DNA from: Enterobacter oligotrophicus
Lineage (GTDB): Bacteria > Pseudomonadota > Gammaproteobacteria > Enterobacterales > Enterobacteriaceae
Reading direction: 5' to 3'
Assembly (NCBI RefSeq): GCF_009176645.1
Contig: NZ_AP019007.1
Location: 3,782,001 to 3,846,000, forward strand
DNA length: 64,000 nucleotides
The notes below the pieces were generated by a model. It was not told the origin of the DNA. It saw only the letters and a program-made list of their open reading frames with translations, and ran no database searches. Below, one piece after another: positions 8,313-17,813 of the stretch; within the stretch, counting starts at the first letter, position 1, and every line of letters begins with the position of its first letter. A program made the position numbers and the translations under genes.

Positions 8313-10808
8313 TCAGAAGGTGATCTCGGCATTTAGCAGATCAAGAAGTTGTTGTGGCGAATCTGCGGCAAACAGCGATTCACGGAACGCTTTGTTGACC
8401 AGCTTTCGCGCCAGCTGGGAGAAGACTTTCACGTGATTGTTCCCCTCCTGCGCGCCGAGCGTCAGCATGATCACCAGCTCCACCTCTCCCATGTCCGACT
8501 CCCAGTCGATCGGCGTTTCCAGACGCGCAATGCTGATGCTGGAGTGGCGTATCCACTGAGATTTAGTATGTGGAATGGCGACGCCGAACCCGACAGCAGT
8601 GGTGACAATCTCTTCGCGTTGCCATAAATCCTCTTCCAGTTCGAGCGGGTTCTCAGTCCGCCCCTGAATCGCCAGGTTGCCGCACAGGAACTGAAGCACC
8701 TGCTCTTTTGAGGAGAGCGGTTCATTGAAAACGATGGTTTCCAGCGCCAGCAGCGGGCGCGCAGGCTCTTCGGGTGTGAAATCAGTTAACAGCGTTTCTA
8801 TCTCCTCCGCGCTACGGCAGTTGCAGGCTTTGTCAGCCAGCGCCTGACAAGCATCGCTTTCAAGCTGGCGGAGCTGGGTTTTTACAGCCGGTATGCGCGG
8901 CCCGCTCATGCTGAACTCATCAATGCCCAGCCCTAACAACAGGGGCAGATATCGATGTTCGCCACCGAGTTCGCCGCAAATGCCTACCCATTTACCGTGG
9001 CGATGCGCCGTTGCCGTTATCTGGCGCACCATGCGTAAAAACGACGGAGTGATCGGATTGTAAAGCGGAGAAACCCGTGGGTTATTACGGTCGACCGCGT
9101 AAAGGTACTGGGTCATATCATTTGAACCAATACTGAAAAAATCCACCTCATCACAGAAATGGTCGATGATAAAGCAGACCGAAGGTACTTCAACCATAAT
9201 GCCCAGCGGCAGGTGCCCGGTATGGCGTAACCCTTGTGACGTCAGCTCGGCACGAACGCTTTGCAGCTCCTGTTTCACCCACAGAATTTGATCGAGACTG
9301 TGGACCATCGGGATCATCAGCAGTGCATTACCGTTGGCACCGGCTCGTAAAATGGCGCGTAGCTGCGTGCGGAAGAGGGGGGCAAATTCAGGGTAAATAC
9401 GTACCGCCCGATACCCGAGGAAAGGGTTCTCTTCCTGCGGAATGTTGAGCCAGGGGATCTGTTTATCGCCGCCAATGTCCATCGTGCGGAAGATCACCGG
9501 TTTGCCTTCGGCAGAGAGCAATACCTGCTGGTAGGCTTCAAACTGTTCCTGCTCATCCGGCGCGCTATCGCGATCCATGTAGAGCATTTCGGTACGAAAC
9601 AGGCCAATGCCCTGAGCCCCACAGGCAAATGCACCTGGTGCTTCCAGCGCGCTGCCGATGTTGGCGGCGATATCCACCGGAACGTTATCTCGGGTCAGCG
9701 CCGGTAACGCTGCGTCTTTAATCTGCTGCTGGTGGCGTTTGTCAGCAAGGCGCTGTGCCACGCTGTAATAGTGATTGACTGCTTCATCAGGCTCCATAAC
9801 CAGTACGCTGCAGACACCGTCCAGAATCACCTCTTTACCCGCAAACGGCGTCAGCGAGTTGACTGTTAAACCACTCAGCACCGGAATCGACGCGGCACGG
9901 GCCAGGATCAACGTGTGAGACGTGCGGCCTGTTTTCTCCAGAACCATCCCTTTCAGGTGGCGGGTATCAAGGCTTAAAAACTGGCTTGGGGTTAAATCTT
10001 CTGCCACAAGAATGGTGGGGGCGTCCAGAGTGAATGCCGAGGTCTGCTGAAGCTCAGGCCAGGTGATGCTCAACAACTGCTCGCTAATATCGCGGATATC
10101 GCTGACCCGCTCGCGCAGGTAGTCGCTGGCGGAAAGCGAAAGTTTGTCGCAGATCTGCGCCATATTGCGAATGATGGCTTCTGCAAGGCTGAGCCGCTCC
10201 TCGACGATCAGCCGACGGATGTTGCCGCCAAATTCGTCGTCCTGAATCAGTGACAAATGGGCGCTGATAATGGTTTTGCTTTCCCCGTCCAGTCCGCGCA
10301 GACGCTGGTTAAGCTGCTCCGCCAGCGTGGCAAGGCTGTGTTCCAGCCGGGTGATATCTTCCGGCGTGGCCGGATTCTGGCAATAACGCTGGAGGTTATC
10401 GCTCTGCCAGCCCCGCAACGTGCCGGTGCCGATGCCACTGGACAGAGTGATGGCGTGCTGTAACTGCGGATTAAGCCGCAGAAGCGACCGGGGGAGGGGA
10501 TGCGCGATGTGCGGCGCATCGCCGGACGGAATGCTGTCACTGTCGATGAACGTCGTGTTGAGATACTGCTCCAGGACGCGTCTGGCCTGCTCTTCATCAC
10601 TGCCGCTAATTTCAAGCGTACAGCTGTCGTTAAACAGCGTGCCTGTGCTGATCAGCGCCAGCGAGCTTTTGGCATCTGCCAGGGTATTCAGCCGGTTATT
10701 GATAAAACGAATGTCGCTACGCCATGCGCTGCACTGCTCTTTGAGCGCCCAGGCCGGACGAGCGTGAAGCCCGTTAGGGAGCGGGCAGAAAAATTCAATC
10801 GAAAGCAT
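8313..10808 (-). CDS. fryA: Multiphosphoryl transfer protein FryA (HPr-EI-EIIA fusion)
   Basis: 831 residues, the size I recall for E. coli FryA. Three PTS modules in order: HPr-like (residues 1-85, phospho-His15 in GLHARPA), enzyme I (about 120-680, active His298 in GRTSHT, PEP-binding region with FRTEMLYMDR and GICGELGGE), and an EIIA of the fructose/nitrogen type (about 690-831, His747 in AIPHTKS). It can thus carry phosphate from PEP to the separate FryB EIIB without the general PTS proteins. Last gene of the leftward fryB-fryC-ypdF-ypdE-fryA operon. All key histidines are present, so the protein appears functional. The sugar is unknown. Confidence 0.93.
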   Translation of the reverse strand: MLSIEFFCPLPNGLHARPAWALKEQCSAWRSDIRFINNRLNTLADAKSSLALISTGTLFNDSCTLEISGSDEEQARRVLEQYLNTTFIDSDSIPSGDAPHIAHPLPRSLLRLNPQLQHAITLSSGIGTGTLRGWQSDNLQRYCQNPATPEDITRLEHSLATLAEQLNQRLRGLDGESKTIISAHLSLIQDDEFGGNIRRLIVEERLSLAEAIIRNMAQICDKLSLSASDYLRERVSDIRDISEQLLSITWPELQQTSAFTLDAPTILVAEDLTPSQFLSLDTRHLKGMVLEKTGRTSHTLILARAASIPVLSGLTVNSLTPFAGKEVILDGVCSVLVMEPDEAVNHYYSVAQRLADKRHQQQIKDAALPALTRDNVPVDIAANIGSALEAPGAFACGAQGIGLFRTEMLYMDRDSAPDEQEQFEAYQQVLLSAEGKPVIFRTMDIGGDKQIPWLNIPQEENPFLGYRAVRIYPEFAPLFRTQLRAILRAGANGNALLMIPMVHSLDQILWVKQELQSVRAELTSQGLRHTGHLPLGIMVEVPSVCFIIDHFCDEVDFFSIGSNDMTQYLYAVDRNNPRVSPLYNPITPSFLRMVRQITATAHRHGKWVGICGELGGEHRYLPLLLGLGIDEFSMSGPRIPAVKTQLRQLESDACQALADKACNCRSAEEIETLLTDFTPEEPARPLLALETIVFNEPLSSKEQVLQFLCGNLAIQGRTENPLELEEDLWQREEIVTTAVGFGVAIPHTKSQWIRHSSISIARLETPIDWESDMGEVELVIMLTLGAQEGNNHVKVFSQLARKLVNKAFRESLFAADSPQQLLDLLNAEITF

Positions 10809-10829
10809 ACTTTCTCCTTACGCGTGAGA

Positions 10830-11870
10830 TCAGCACCTGAAGTCCGTCAGATGAGCCACGGTCTCACGATTCAAACACGCCGCCAGGGCGACAAGCAGTT
10901 GGTGGGTCTGGTCGATATCCTTCTCATCGGCAATCGACGCCGCACAATGTCCGTGTCGGGTGGGAGGACCAAGCACCACCGTGGGGACACCTGTGCCGGA
11001 GAGGTGGATCGCCCCCCCATCGGTGCCGCCATTGCTGAACATGTCTTTTTGCAGCGGAATACCCAGCGGGCGGGCCACTTTTTCAATGAACGCGGTCAGT
11101 TTCGGCGGGGCGATAAGCGTTTTGTCACAGAGCACCAGCATCGGCCCCGCGCCGATCTGCCGATGATTCGCGCTGCCATAATCAAAGTTTTTTGACCAGC
11201 AGGCGGTATCAAGCACCAGCGCGATGTCGGGATTGATGGTTCGGGCGGTAGTCTGTCCACCGCGCAGGCCCACTTCTTCGCTGGAGCTGGCGACCAGCCA
11301 CAACTCGCATTCGAGCGGAGCTTTATGCAGTTCACGCAGCAGGGTGAGCAGCAGATAACAGCCAAGACGATCGTCAAAGGCCTTGCCCATCACGCGGTTG
11401 TGGGGAAGGGAGTGAAAGGGCGTATCGAACGTCACGCGGTCGCCCGCGTCGATGCCCGCCGCGAGCACCTCTTCCGCCGAGGCAGCACCGATGTCGACGC
11501 GCAGGTTTTCAACGGCGTCGCCTTTTACCTCGCCATCCAGCAGACCGGGGATTTTTTGCCCGTCACGTGTGGTAATGCGCACCGGCTGCAACGTGCGAGC
11601 CATCATGCGCACGTTGCCAATCGGCAGGACGTCAATCGCCCCTTCACGCGAGATGCTGCGCACCATAAATCCGACTTCGTCCATATGGGCACAGACCATC
11701 ACCCTGGGGCCATTATGCTGATTGACGCGGATGAGCACGGAGCCGAGGCCATCAAATTGCACGTCTTTATTGTACTTGTGCGCTTCGTTGATCAGGATGT
11801 TACGCACCTCCTGCTCCGACGCCGCAATGGCGTCGGCCTCGCTCAGCGCGCGGAGTAATTCTCTGTCCAT
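10830..11870 (-). CDS. ypdE: M42-family metallo-aminopeptidase YpdE
   Basis: 346 residues. Peptidase M42 (glutamyl aminopeptidase/endoglucanase-like) signs: zinc-binding His in [11 protein letters not shown] (about residue 62), bridging Asp in DDRLGCYLL, catalytic Glu pair in [10 protein letters not shown], Asp in LVLDTACWS and the last His in RHGHCAAS. E. coli YpdE is a broad aminopeptidase that stops before proline. The start ATG shares one base with the stop of ypdF (TGATG), so the two peptidases are translationally coupled. Cytoplasmic; why a PTS operon carries two peptidases is not known, but the association is conserved. Confidence 0.92.
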   Translation of the reverse strand: MDRELLRALSEADAIAASEQEVRNILINEAHKYNKDVQFDGLGSVLIRVNQHNGPRVMVCAHMDEVGFMVRSISREGAIDVLPIGNVRMMARTLQPVRITTRDGQKIPGLLDGEVKGDAVENLRVDIGAASAEEVLAAGIDAGDRVTFDTPFHSLPHNRVMGKAFDDRLGCYLLLTLLRELHKAPLECELWLVASSSEEVGLRGGQTTARTINPDIALVLDTACWSKNFDYGSANHRQIGAGPMLVLCDKTLIAPPKLTAFIEKVARPLGIPLQKDMFSNGGTDGGAIHLSGTGVPTVVLGPPTRHGHCAASIADEKDIDQTHQLLVALAACLNRETVAHLTDFRC

Positions 11871-12955
11871 CAGTTTTCTCCCGTCGTCAGCAGCGTTTTG
11901 TCCATGGTGTAAAGCACCTCAGCCCCCGTTTCTGTCACCAGTATTACGTCCTCGATTCGCACGCCGCCCAGCCCTTCAAGGTAGATCCCCGGCTCAACGG
12001 TCAGCAGCATACCGGGCTGCAGCAGAGTCGTATCGGTGGGGGAAAAGCGTGGATTTTCATGGACATCAATACCAATAGCATGGCCGGTATTGTGACCGAA
12101 CTGCGGGCCGTAGCCCGCGCGGGCAATCACCGTCCGGGCGGCGGCATCCACCTGATTGCAGGGAATGCCAGGACGTATGGCACCGATCGCCGCCCGTTGT
12201 GCTTCCAGTACAATCTGGTAAACCGGATATAAAGGATGGTCTTCTGGCTTTTGGTCGTGCCCGGCGACAAGGAAGGTCCTCGTCATGTCCGAGCAAAATC
12301 CCTGGTGTTGAGCGCCAAAATCAAGCGTGACCATCTCTCCCGGCATGATGACCTTGTCAGAGGCTTTTCCATGCGGCAGTGCGCCGCGTGGTCCGCTGGC
12401 GACGATAGTATCGAATGAGGGTTTTTCCGCCCCCTGTTGTTTCATAAACCATTCCAGCTCGGCGGCGACCTCGCGCTCACGCAGGCCAGGCCGAATAAAA
12501 TGGCGGATATGCTGCGCGGCTCTGTCGGCAATCTGGCAGGCCGCGCGGATGCGGGCGATGTCGTCCGCGGTTTTTATCTGACGCAATGGATCAAGGGAGA
12601 TACTGCGCAGCGTCGTGTTCAGCGTTTCGCGCCACTGCGTGCCGGTTTGCCAGCTCACATGTTCGCCCTCAAAGCCCAGCGTGGCGAGCTGCTCGTCGGC
12701 AATCAGTCGGTTTACCGTTTGAGTAAACGGGTTTTCAGCACTGAGCAGATGCATCTGGTAGTTGGTAGCACGTGCTGCAATATCGTTGTAATAACGAAAA
12801 TCCACCAGAATATGCGCGGACGTCCGCGTCACCAGCACGTAGCCCGAACCGGTGGAAATGCCCAGATGCGGCTGTTTGTTCTGACGTGACGCGATCAGTA
12901 CGCCATCCAGGTTTTCATCTGCCAGCCAGCCACGAAGCGTTGTCAGTAAATCCAT
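11870..12955 (-). CDS. ypdF: Xaa-Pro aminopeptidase YpdF (M24 family)
   Basis: 361 residues, same as E. coli YpdF. The creatinase/prolidase N-terminal domain (1-125) is followed by a pita-bread catalytic domain whose five metal ligands are all visible: two Asp in [18 protein letters not shown], His in [13 protein letters not shown], Glu in TVEPGIYL and Glu in GVRIEDVI. The family cleaves N-terminal residues followed by proline; E. coli YpdF also removes Met. It lies 12 bp downstream of fryC and overlaps ypdE by one base. Confidence 0.93.
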   Translation of the reverse strand: MDLLTTLRGWLADENLDGVLIASRQNKQPHLGISTGSGYVLVTRTSAHILVDFRYYNDIAARATNYQMHLLSAENPFTQTVNRLIADEQLATLGFEGEHVSWQTGTQWRETLNTTLRSISLDPLRQIKTADDIARIRAACQIADRAAQHIRHFIRPGLREREVAAELEWFMKQQGAEKPSFDTIVASGPRGALPHGKASDKVIMPGEMVTLDFGAQHQGFCSDMTRTFLVAGHDQKPEDHPLYPVYQIVLEAQRAAIGAIRPGIPCNQVDAAARTVIARAGYGPQFGHNTGHAIGIDVHENPRFSPTDTTLLQPGMLLTVEPGIYLEGLGGVRIEDVILVTETGAEVLYTMDKTLLTTGEN

Positions 12956-12967
12956 TTTGTTACTCCG

Positions 12968-14218
12968 TTACAGCGTATCGACGGCGAGTTTTCCGCGTTT
13001 ATGCATGCTGTTGCGAATCATCACCACCAGCAAGGCCGTAATCACTGCGCCGACCAGAATGCTGAGCATATAGGCACCCAGGTTGGTGACCAGCGGCCAT
13101 GCCCAGATGGCGGATTCAGGGAACCACTGGACGGCACCCAGCGCGGTGGCGGTCATCGCCCCTGCAATGGCACCGATCATGTACGCGGGCAGCGTGGCGA
13201 CCGGATTTTCCAGCAGGAACGGAATGGCCCCTTCGCTGATCCCCATAAATGCCAGGAACATGGCGGTTTTACCCTGCGGATAAAGCTGCGGGCTGAACAG
13301 GCGTTTACCGGTCAGGCGGCGGTCGATAAGCGTTGCCAGGCCCAGGCCAATTGGTGGAATGACAATCGCCACAGCGCGCGAGGTAATCGGCAACACGTGA
13401 TCGGTGGTCAGCCCCAGGCCGACAAAACCGGCCGCTTTGTTGATTGGGCCGCCAAGATCAATCGCGGTGGCGGCAGCCATGCCGATGGCATACATCATCG
13501 AACCGGCTTCGCCTGCCGCCAGCAGTAACGCGCGCATACCGGCGTTCAGCCAGCCGCCAATTGGTGTGATGATGTAATACATCGCCAGCATCACGAACAG
13601 CGCGGACAGGATCGGGATCAGGAAGGTGCTTTTAAACGCCAGCAGATACTGTGGCACATTAATGCGGGTGTTTAGCCATTTAACCAGGTAGCCTGCGGCA
13701 ATCGCGATAATCAGCGCGCCGATAAAGGTGGACGGTACGGGTTTGGTTGCAAGCCAGGTCAGCTTTTCCGCATCGAAATTCAGTACCAGCGTCGGTTGCG
13801 TGGCGACCAGACCGCCGATAAACCCGGCCGGGAAGGCCAGCTTGCCGCCGATAGAGTTCGCGACAAACGCGGAGAACATCGGGATGGCGAAGCTGAACAG
13901 CAGTCCACCAAAGGATTCGGTCAGGTAACCGAATTTCAGAACGGAAAGGTTAAACCCGGTGAACTTGCCTGAGTTCAGTGCATCCATAATGCCGGTATCC
14001 GGTGGAATTTCCAGCCAGACATACGCGATAAGCTGTGAAATGGCGAGGATCACCCCGCCCATAATGAGCGTCGGCACCATGCGGGAGATACCTGACATAA
14101 TGTGCTGAGGCAGCTCTTTCCAGAATGTATTACCTGTTGCGACCGGTGCGGGTTTGATTGCGAGCGTGTCGCCCTCGTGACTTTCCGGGCGAACCGCACT
14201 GCGTTTTTTAATTGCCAT
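12968..14218 (-). CDS. fryC: Fructose-like PTS permease, EIIC component FryC
   Basis: 416 residues, polytopic (about 8-10 membrane segments). Fructose-family EIIC signs include GGVILAISQLIAYV near the N-terminus, the MGISEGAIPF motif (GI-x-E-G-AIPF) and DLGGPINKAAGFVGL. It would transport and couple phosphorylation of an unidentified sugar with FryB and FryA. Second gene of the operon, 27 bp after fryB. The soluble N-tail of about 30 residues (MAIKKRSAVRPESHEG) is charged. Confidence 0.92.
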   Translation of the reverse strand: MAIKKRSAVRPESHEGDTLAIKPAPVATGNTFWKELPQHIMSGISRMVPTLIMGGVILAISQLIAYVWLEIPPDTGIMDALNSGKFTGFNLSVLKFGYLTESFGGLLFSFAIPMFSAFVANSIGGKLAFPAGFIGGLVATQPTLVLNFDAEKLTWLATKPVPSTFIGALIIAIAAGYLVKWLNTRINVPQYLLAFKSTFLIPILSALFVMLAMYYIITPIGGWLNAGMRALLLAAGEAGSMMYAIGMAAATAIDLGGPINKAAGFVGLGLTTDHVLPITSRAVAIVIPPIGLGLATLIDRRLTGKRLFSPQLYPQGKTAMFLAFMGISEGAIPFLLENPVATLPAYMIGAIAGAMTATALGAVQWFPESAIWAWPLVTNLGAYMLSILVGAVITALLVVMIRNSMHKRGKLAVDTL

Positions 14219-14245
14219 GACGAAAACCCCTGAGGTGGAAAATTA

Positions 14246-14569
14246 TTATTGTTCTGCAGCAATCATCTCTTCGATCTCTTTCAGGGTGCCTGCCGCATTT
14301 TTAATCGCATCCTGAAGGGTGATTTCATAGACGTCGCGCGTTTCAAAGCGCTCGTTATCTTCCGGGGTGATGGCAATGGCGTGGATAATAATGTCTGCTT
14401 CGGCGATATCCTGTGCCGTTAAGCGGTTCTGAATACCATCCGCGCCCTGTGTCTCAATTTTGACCTCATAACCCGCTTCCTTTGCGGCATCTTCCAGTGC
14501 CTGAGCAGCCATAAAGGTGTGTGCCAGTCCCATCGGACAAGCGCAAAGCGCAATCAGTTTTTTAGCCAT
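14246..14569 (-). CDS. fryB: Fructose-like PTS EIIB component FryB
   Basis: 107 residues from the ATG at 14569, which has a strong AGGAGG site; the longer reading to 14644 lacks one. EIIB-fructose signature CPMGLAHTFMAAQAL holds the phosphocysteine at residue 10. First gene of the leftward operon; the 5' region up to 14715 should hold the promoter, though I could not identify it with confidence. Partner of FryC (membrane) and FryA (phosphoryl donor). Confidence 0.93.
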   Translation of the reverse strand: MAKKLIALCACPMGLAHTFMAAQALEDAAKEAGYEVKIETQGADGIQNRLTAQDIAEADIIIHAIAITPEDNERFETRDVYEITLQDAIKNAAGTLKEIEEMIAAEQ

Positions 14570-14714
14570 TGTGAATCCTCCTGTAGATGACACCGTGATT
14601 ATGGCGGGGAGGTTTCCTGTGTGTTTACCGGATAAATAATGCAATAGCCGGAGGAATGATGCTTGTGATCGGAAGTGTGACGCTTATCGTCATATAACGG
14701 AAATGAATGAAATA

Positions 14715-14734
14715 CCGGGCAAAATGTTGCCCGG
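14715..14734 (-). terminator. Terminator hairpin after rna
   Basis: Stem CCGGGCAA / TTGCCCGG with a 4-base loop, 8 bp beyond the rna stop codon; minus-strand continuation TATTTCATTCATTT is T-rich but broken. Confidence 0.6.
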
Positions 14735-14742
14735 CCGGGGGA

Positions 14743-15552
14743 TCAGTAACCGACTTTATCGATCACAAATTGCTTGCCGCAGTTACCCGGATGCGGTTGC
14801 GGGGCAAAGGAACCGGAAGAGAGAGGATTGTTAATGGTGTCCGCTTTTAATGAGATCTGTATTTCTGTCAGGTAGGCAGGGTTGCCATTGCAGGTGAGCT
14901 TGACGGCTTTGACATTCTGCTTACCCCAGCTTTCAGCAACGGCTCTGTCAAAGTCGCGGCGGCTCACGGTTTTACCGTAATTTTCTGCGAGGAATTTCCC
15001 CACGGCACTGCTTTTGACTTCCTGATTCATGCGCACCATCGTGCCGAAATACGCATCAGGATCGAAACCAAAGCAAACCCCGTGTTTGGCATATTCGTAA
15101 CGCTCCAGGCATGAATTCCCGCCTGCGCCGGGCATGACGCTGTTTAGTTTTGCTGCCCCCGACAGGGAAAGCCCGGTTTCAGCGGCGGCGCATTTGCGGC
15201 TGGCTTTCGCTTCCGGCATGTTCGGGATCGGGCGGGTGGCACAACCAAAACGCATCCAGCGGCGTTCATCCACCCCACGTGCGGCAATTGATTTCGGCAG
15301 ACCAGGCCACAATCCGTGAACGGTCAGGAAATCTGTTTTTGCCTTACTCTCTTTTTGCAGACGACACTCGTCAGGCTCGTTGCGGTTGCGATCGACCATG
15401 CTCTGGCAGAATCCCGTCTGCCACGAAAGGGCTAGAACGTAGCGATCGAAATCACCATATTGCGTTGCCCTGAGGGGTTCTGCTTGTGCGGAGAGTACAC
15501 AGAGTGCAAGCGCTATAGCGCCAGAGGGGATAACGACATCCTTCCTGAACAT
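14743..15552 (-). CDS. rna: Ribonuclease I (periplasmic, T2 family)
   Basis: 269 residues from the ATG at 15552 (E. coli RNase I: 268). A Sec signal peptide ends at about residue 24 (SAQA/EPLRA). Both T2 active-site motifs are present: CAS I in LTVHGLWPG (catalytic His) and CAS II in RYEYAKHGVC (catalytic Glu-like/Lys-His). Several cysteines fit disulfides of the exported enzyme. It degrades RNA non-specifically in the periplasm. In E. coli the citrate genes lie between rna and dcuC; here dcuC ends only 95 bp away. Confidence 0.95.
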   Translation of the reverse strand: MFRKDVVIPSGAIALALCVLSAQAEPLRATQYGDFDRYVLALSWQTGFCQSMVDRNRNEPDECRLQKESKAKTDFLTVHGLWPGLPKSIAARGVDERRWMRFGCATRPIPNMPEAKASRKCAAAETGLSLSGAAKLNSVMPGAGGNSCLERYEYAKHGVCFGFDPDAYFGTMVRMNQEVKSSAVGKFLAENYGKTVSRRDFDRAVAESWGKQNVKAVKLTCNGNPAYLTEIQISLKADTINNPLSSGSFAPQPHPGNCGKQFVIDKVGY

Positions 15553-15604
15553 TTGATTTCCTGATCGATTGAGCACGATTAATTTCTGGAAATTATTAAA
15601 GCAC

Positions 15605-15628
15605 AAAAAGCGCCCGCAGGCGCTTTTT
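15605..15628. terminator. Intrinsic terminator after dcuC
   Basis: Perfect 10-bp stem AAAAAGCGCC / GGCGCTTTTT with loop CGCA. T run on both strands; its position right after the dcuC stop suggests it ends the dcuC transcript before rna. Confidence 0.85.
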
Positions 15629-15646
15629 GGCTATGCAGAATTTCGC

Positions 15647-17014
15647 TCAGGCAGCGCCGGGAACCAGCACTTCCGTGGCGATAATCACAATGATCAGGCC
15701 AACCAGCACCGGGACTGAGGTGCGTTTAACCACTTCAAACGGAGAGATTTTTGCCATACCTGCGACAGCCACTACCACGCCTGACACCGGGGAAATGGTA
15801 CGACCCAGGTTTGAAGCCTGCAGCATAGGAATGGAGAGGTATGCCGGGTTAATACCGGAAGAGTGAGCCAGTTTCGGGATCATCTCGACGAATGCGTAGA
15901 ACGGCGCATTACCGGAGCCGGTGGTCATCGCCGCCAGCATGGTCAGCACCACCAGCACCAGCATCAGGATAATGCTGGCTGAGCCAAACGACGTGGCGAT
16001 AGAGATCAGGCTCTGGATAAAGCCAATCGTGCTCAGCCCCTGGGCAAATACGCCTGCGGCTACTAACAGCATCACTACGCCTGCGAACGCATCCGCCATG
16101 CCGCGGTATGCGACTTCCAGACCAGAAAATACTTTCTGAGTGTTAAAGCCACGTACAAACTCCAGCAGGGCAGCCAGCAGCATACAGATCACCAGAATGG
16201 TGATGATATGCAGTTGCGGACCCCATTTGCCGTCAAAAATGAGGACGCCAATAATTGGCGTGAACGGCAATATGGAATAGAACGCCGGGGCGGTGGTGGT
16301 GATTTCACTCACGTCCATCATTTCGTGGCTGATATTCTCTTTATTATCGAGATAGCGCTGCCAGAAGAAGTGTGCAATGCCCATGCCGATAATGGCGATA
16401 ATGGAGATCGGCAGCGTGGTTTTAAAGGCGAAGTCGATGAGAGACATTTCAGCCGCTTTCGCTGCCAGAACCACGTCACCAGAGGTGGGTGAAAGAATAA
16501 TTGCTGCCGGTGAAGCACAGATAGCGGCTGCCGCACCCCGGCTGATGCCAACGTTGACCATGACCGGGAACAGGGTAGCCATTAACAGCACGCCAAGACC
16601 AGTTGCCGACGAAACGGCGAGGGACATAAGGCAGGCAAGAAAATAGGCTGCGACCATAAGCAGATACGGGGAGTTGATATACTGCAATGGCTTAGAGGCC
16701 AGCTTAACGACCATATCGTTAGCGCCGATATGGGTCATATACGCGGCAAAACCACACAGCATCATAATCATCATGCCCAGATCGCCGCCGCGGCTCATGA
16801 GCAGAATTTTAATATATTCAACAATGTCAGTGGCGGTATAACCGGTGCTGGTTTCGCTGGCGGGTAAAACCTGATGACCCATTAGCGCACTAATAATCAG
16901 CAGCGTCAGACCACCGACAAATAACACGCCCGTGGCCGAATAGCCTTTAATGATGTAGCGTGCTACACCGACAATAACGACGACTCCGATAAGGAGTTCG
17001 ATAAACGTAAACAT
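15647..17014 (-). CDS. dcuC: Anaerobic C4-dicarboxylate transporter DcuC
   Basis: 455 residues from the ATG at 17014, preceded by AGGGGAA; E. coli DcuC is 461, the difference being at the C-terminus. A strongly hydrophobic protein with about 12-14 membrane segments and conserved stretches such as MSRGGDLGMMIMMLCGFAAY, AVSSATGLGVLLMATLFPVM and TTGSGNAPFYAFVEM. Family role: succinate efflux during fumarate respiration and glucose fermentation. A near-perfect FNR box lies about 94 bp upstream of the start, consistent with anaerobic induction. Confidence 0.96.
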   Translation of the reverse strand: MFTFIELLIGVVVIVGVARYIIKGYSATGVLFVGGLTLLIISALMGHQVLPASETSTGYTATDIVEYIKILLMSRGGDLGMMIMMLCGFAAYMTHIGANDMVVKLASKPLQYINSPYLLMVAAYFLACLMSLAVSSATGLGVLLMATLFPVMVNVGISRGAAAAICASPAAIILSPTSGDVVLAAKAAEMSLIDFAFKTTLPISIIAIIGMGIAHFFWQRYLDNKENISHEMMDVSEITTTAPAFYSILPFTPIIGVLIFDGKWGPQLHIITILVICMLLAALLEFVRGFNTQKVFSGLEVAYRGMADAFAGVVMLLVAAGVFAQGLSTIGFIQSLISIATSFGSASIILMLVLVVLTMLAAMTTGSGNAPFYAFVEMIPKLAHSSGINPAYLSIPMLQASNLGRTISPVSGVVVAVAGMAKISPFEVVKRTSVPVLVGLIIVIIATEVLVPGAA

Positions 17015-17101
17015 GATTTCCCCTGTATCCTTGCTGCCCGAGAGCACAAATAATCAATAAAAAAGAAGCATGAAATGTGCCGAATTAATGGCCTGCCATT
17101 G

Positions 17102-17115
17102 CTGATTAAAATCAA
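17102..17115. promoter_or_regulatory. FNR-binding site upstream of dcuC
   Basis: CTGAT-TAAA-ATCAA matches the FNR consensus TTGAT-N4-ATCAA at 9 of 10 positions. It is centred about 94 bp before the dcuC start codon, a plausible -41.5 position for a promoter with a leader of about 50 nt. It lies in the 342-bp divergent gap between dcuC and the copper operon; apart from this box I see nothing else I can name there. Confidence 0.65.
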
Positions 17116-17356
17116 GAAATAGACTACTAAAGGAGATATCGACGATATTTTTGCCACCGCTACGTCATTTATGCCATATGAATATTGACCGGCTGAATAC
17201 TCATTATATGTCATTAAAATGATAGTGAAGTGTTAATATCATGAGTGTAGTTTTTCGGATGGTTGATAATGAACGTAAAACTCATTAAAAGCGCTTTTCT
17301 TTCATTGTCTCGCCTGCCTATACTCGCACCACTTTTTTCAACCTGATGACGCCGAT

Positions 17357-17758
17357 ATGCACGCCAGCTGGACCTATCGCCTGCGCTTCCTTAAAAAACA
17401 TCTGCTGATGTTTTTGGTGGCCTTTGGCTGGCTGTTAATTCAGAGTCAGGTTGCGATTGCGTCGCATGATTGCTCTATCGATCTGCGGGGGGATGTCGCC
17501 GCTATCCAGCATATGGATATGATGGCTAAACCCGGACCGCATAATACAGTGGATGCTTCACCGTTATGTGAAAAACACTGCATGCCGGATCAGGGGCAAA
17601 AAGATCCCGCACAGCCTCAGCTTGTGGCGCTTCCTGCCGCCATAACGCTTACCCTAAACACGCCAGATTGCGACGCAGTTAGCCATTCCGCGTGGACAGT
17701 AACCCCTCCTGCAGCAGGGCCGCCGGCAACGATTCGTTATTGCCGGTTCAGAGAATAA
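17357..17758 (+). CDS. Exported Cys/His/Met-containing protein of unknown function, first gene of the copper efflux operon
   Basis: 133 residues. The N-terminus is basic then hydrophobic (residues about 14-35), ending AIAS, so a signal peptide or anchor is likely. The mature part is rich in potential soft-metal ligands: SHDC, QHMDMM, and a CEKHCMPDQ motif near residue 71-79, then Pro/Ala/Thr-rich sequence with two further Cys. I do not recognise a family. Its position 55 bp before cusF and the ligands suggest a periplasmic copper or silver binding or sensing role; this is inference. The ribosome site is weak (TGATGACG region). An alternative is a DUF2946-like short copper-locus protein. Confidence 0.65.
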   Translation: MHASWTYRLRFLKKHLLMFLVAFGWLLIQSQVAIASHDCSIDLRGDVAAIQHMDMMAKPGPHNTVDASPLCEKHCMPDQGQKDPAQPQLVALPAAITLTLNTPDCDAVSHSAWTVTPPAAGPPATIRYCRFRE

Positions 17759-17813
17759 GAAACCTGTTAATTCGTTAATTTTATTTTCATTTACGTTTAA
17801 CAGGAGTTTTATC

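Noticed and set aside
17244..17291. 15-codon ORF before the copper operon as a leader peptide
   Set aside because: Short, no ribosome site of note, no metal-ligand residues and no attenuator hairpin; chance is as likely.
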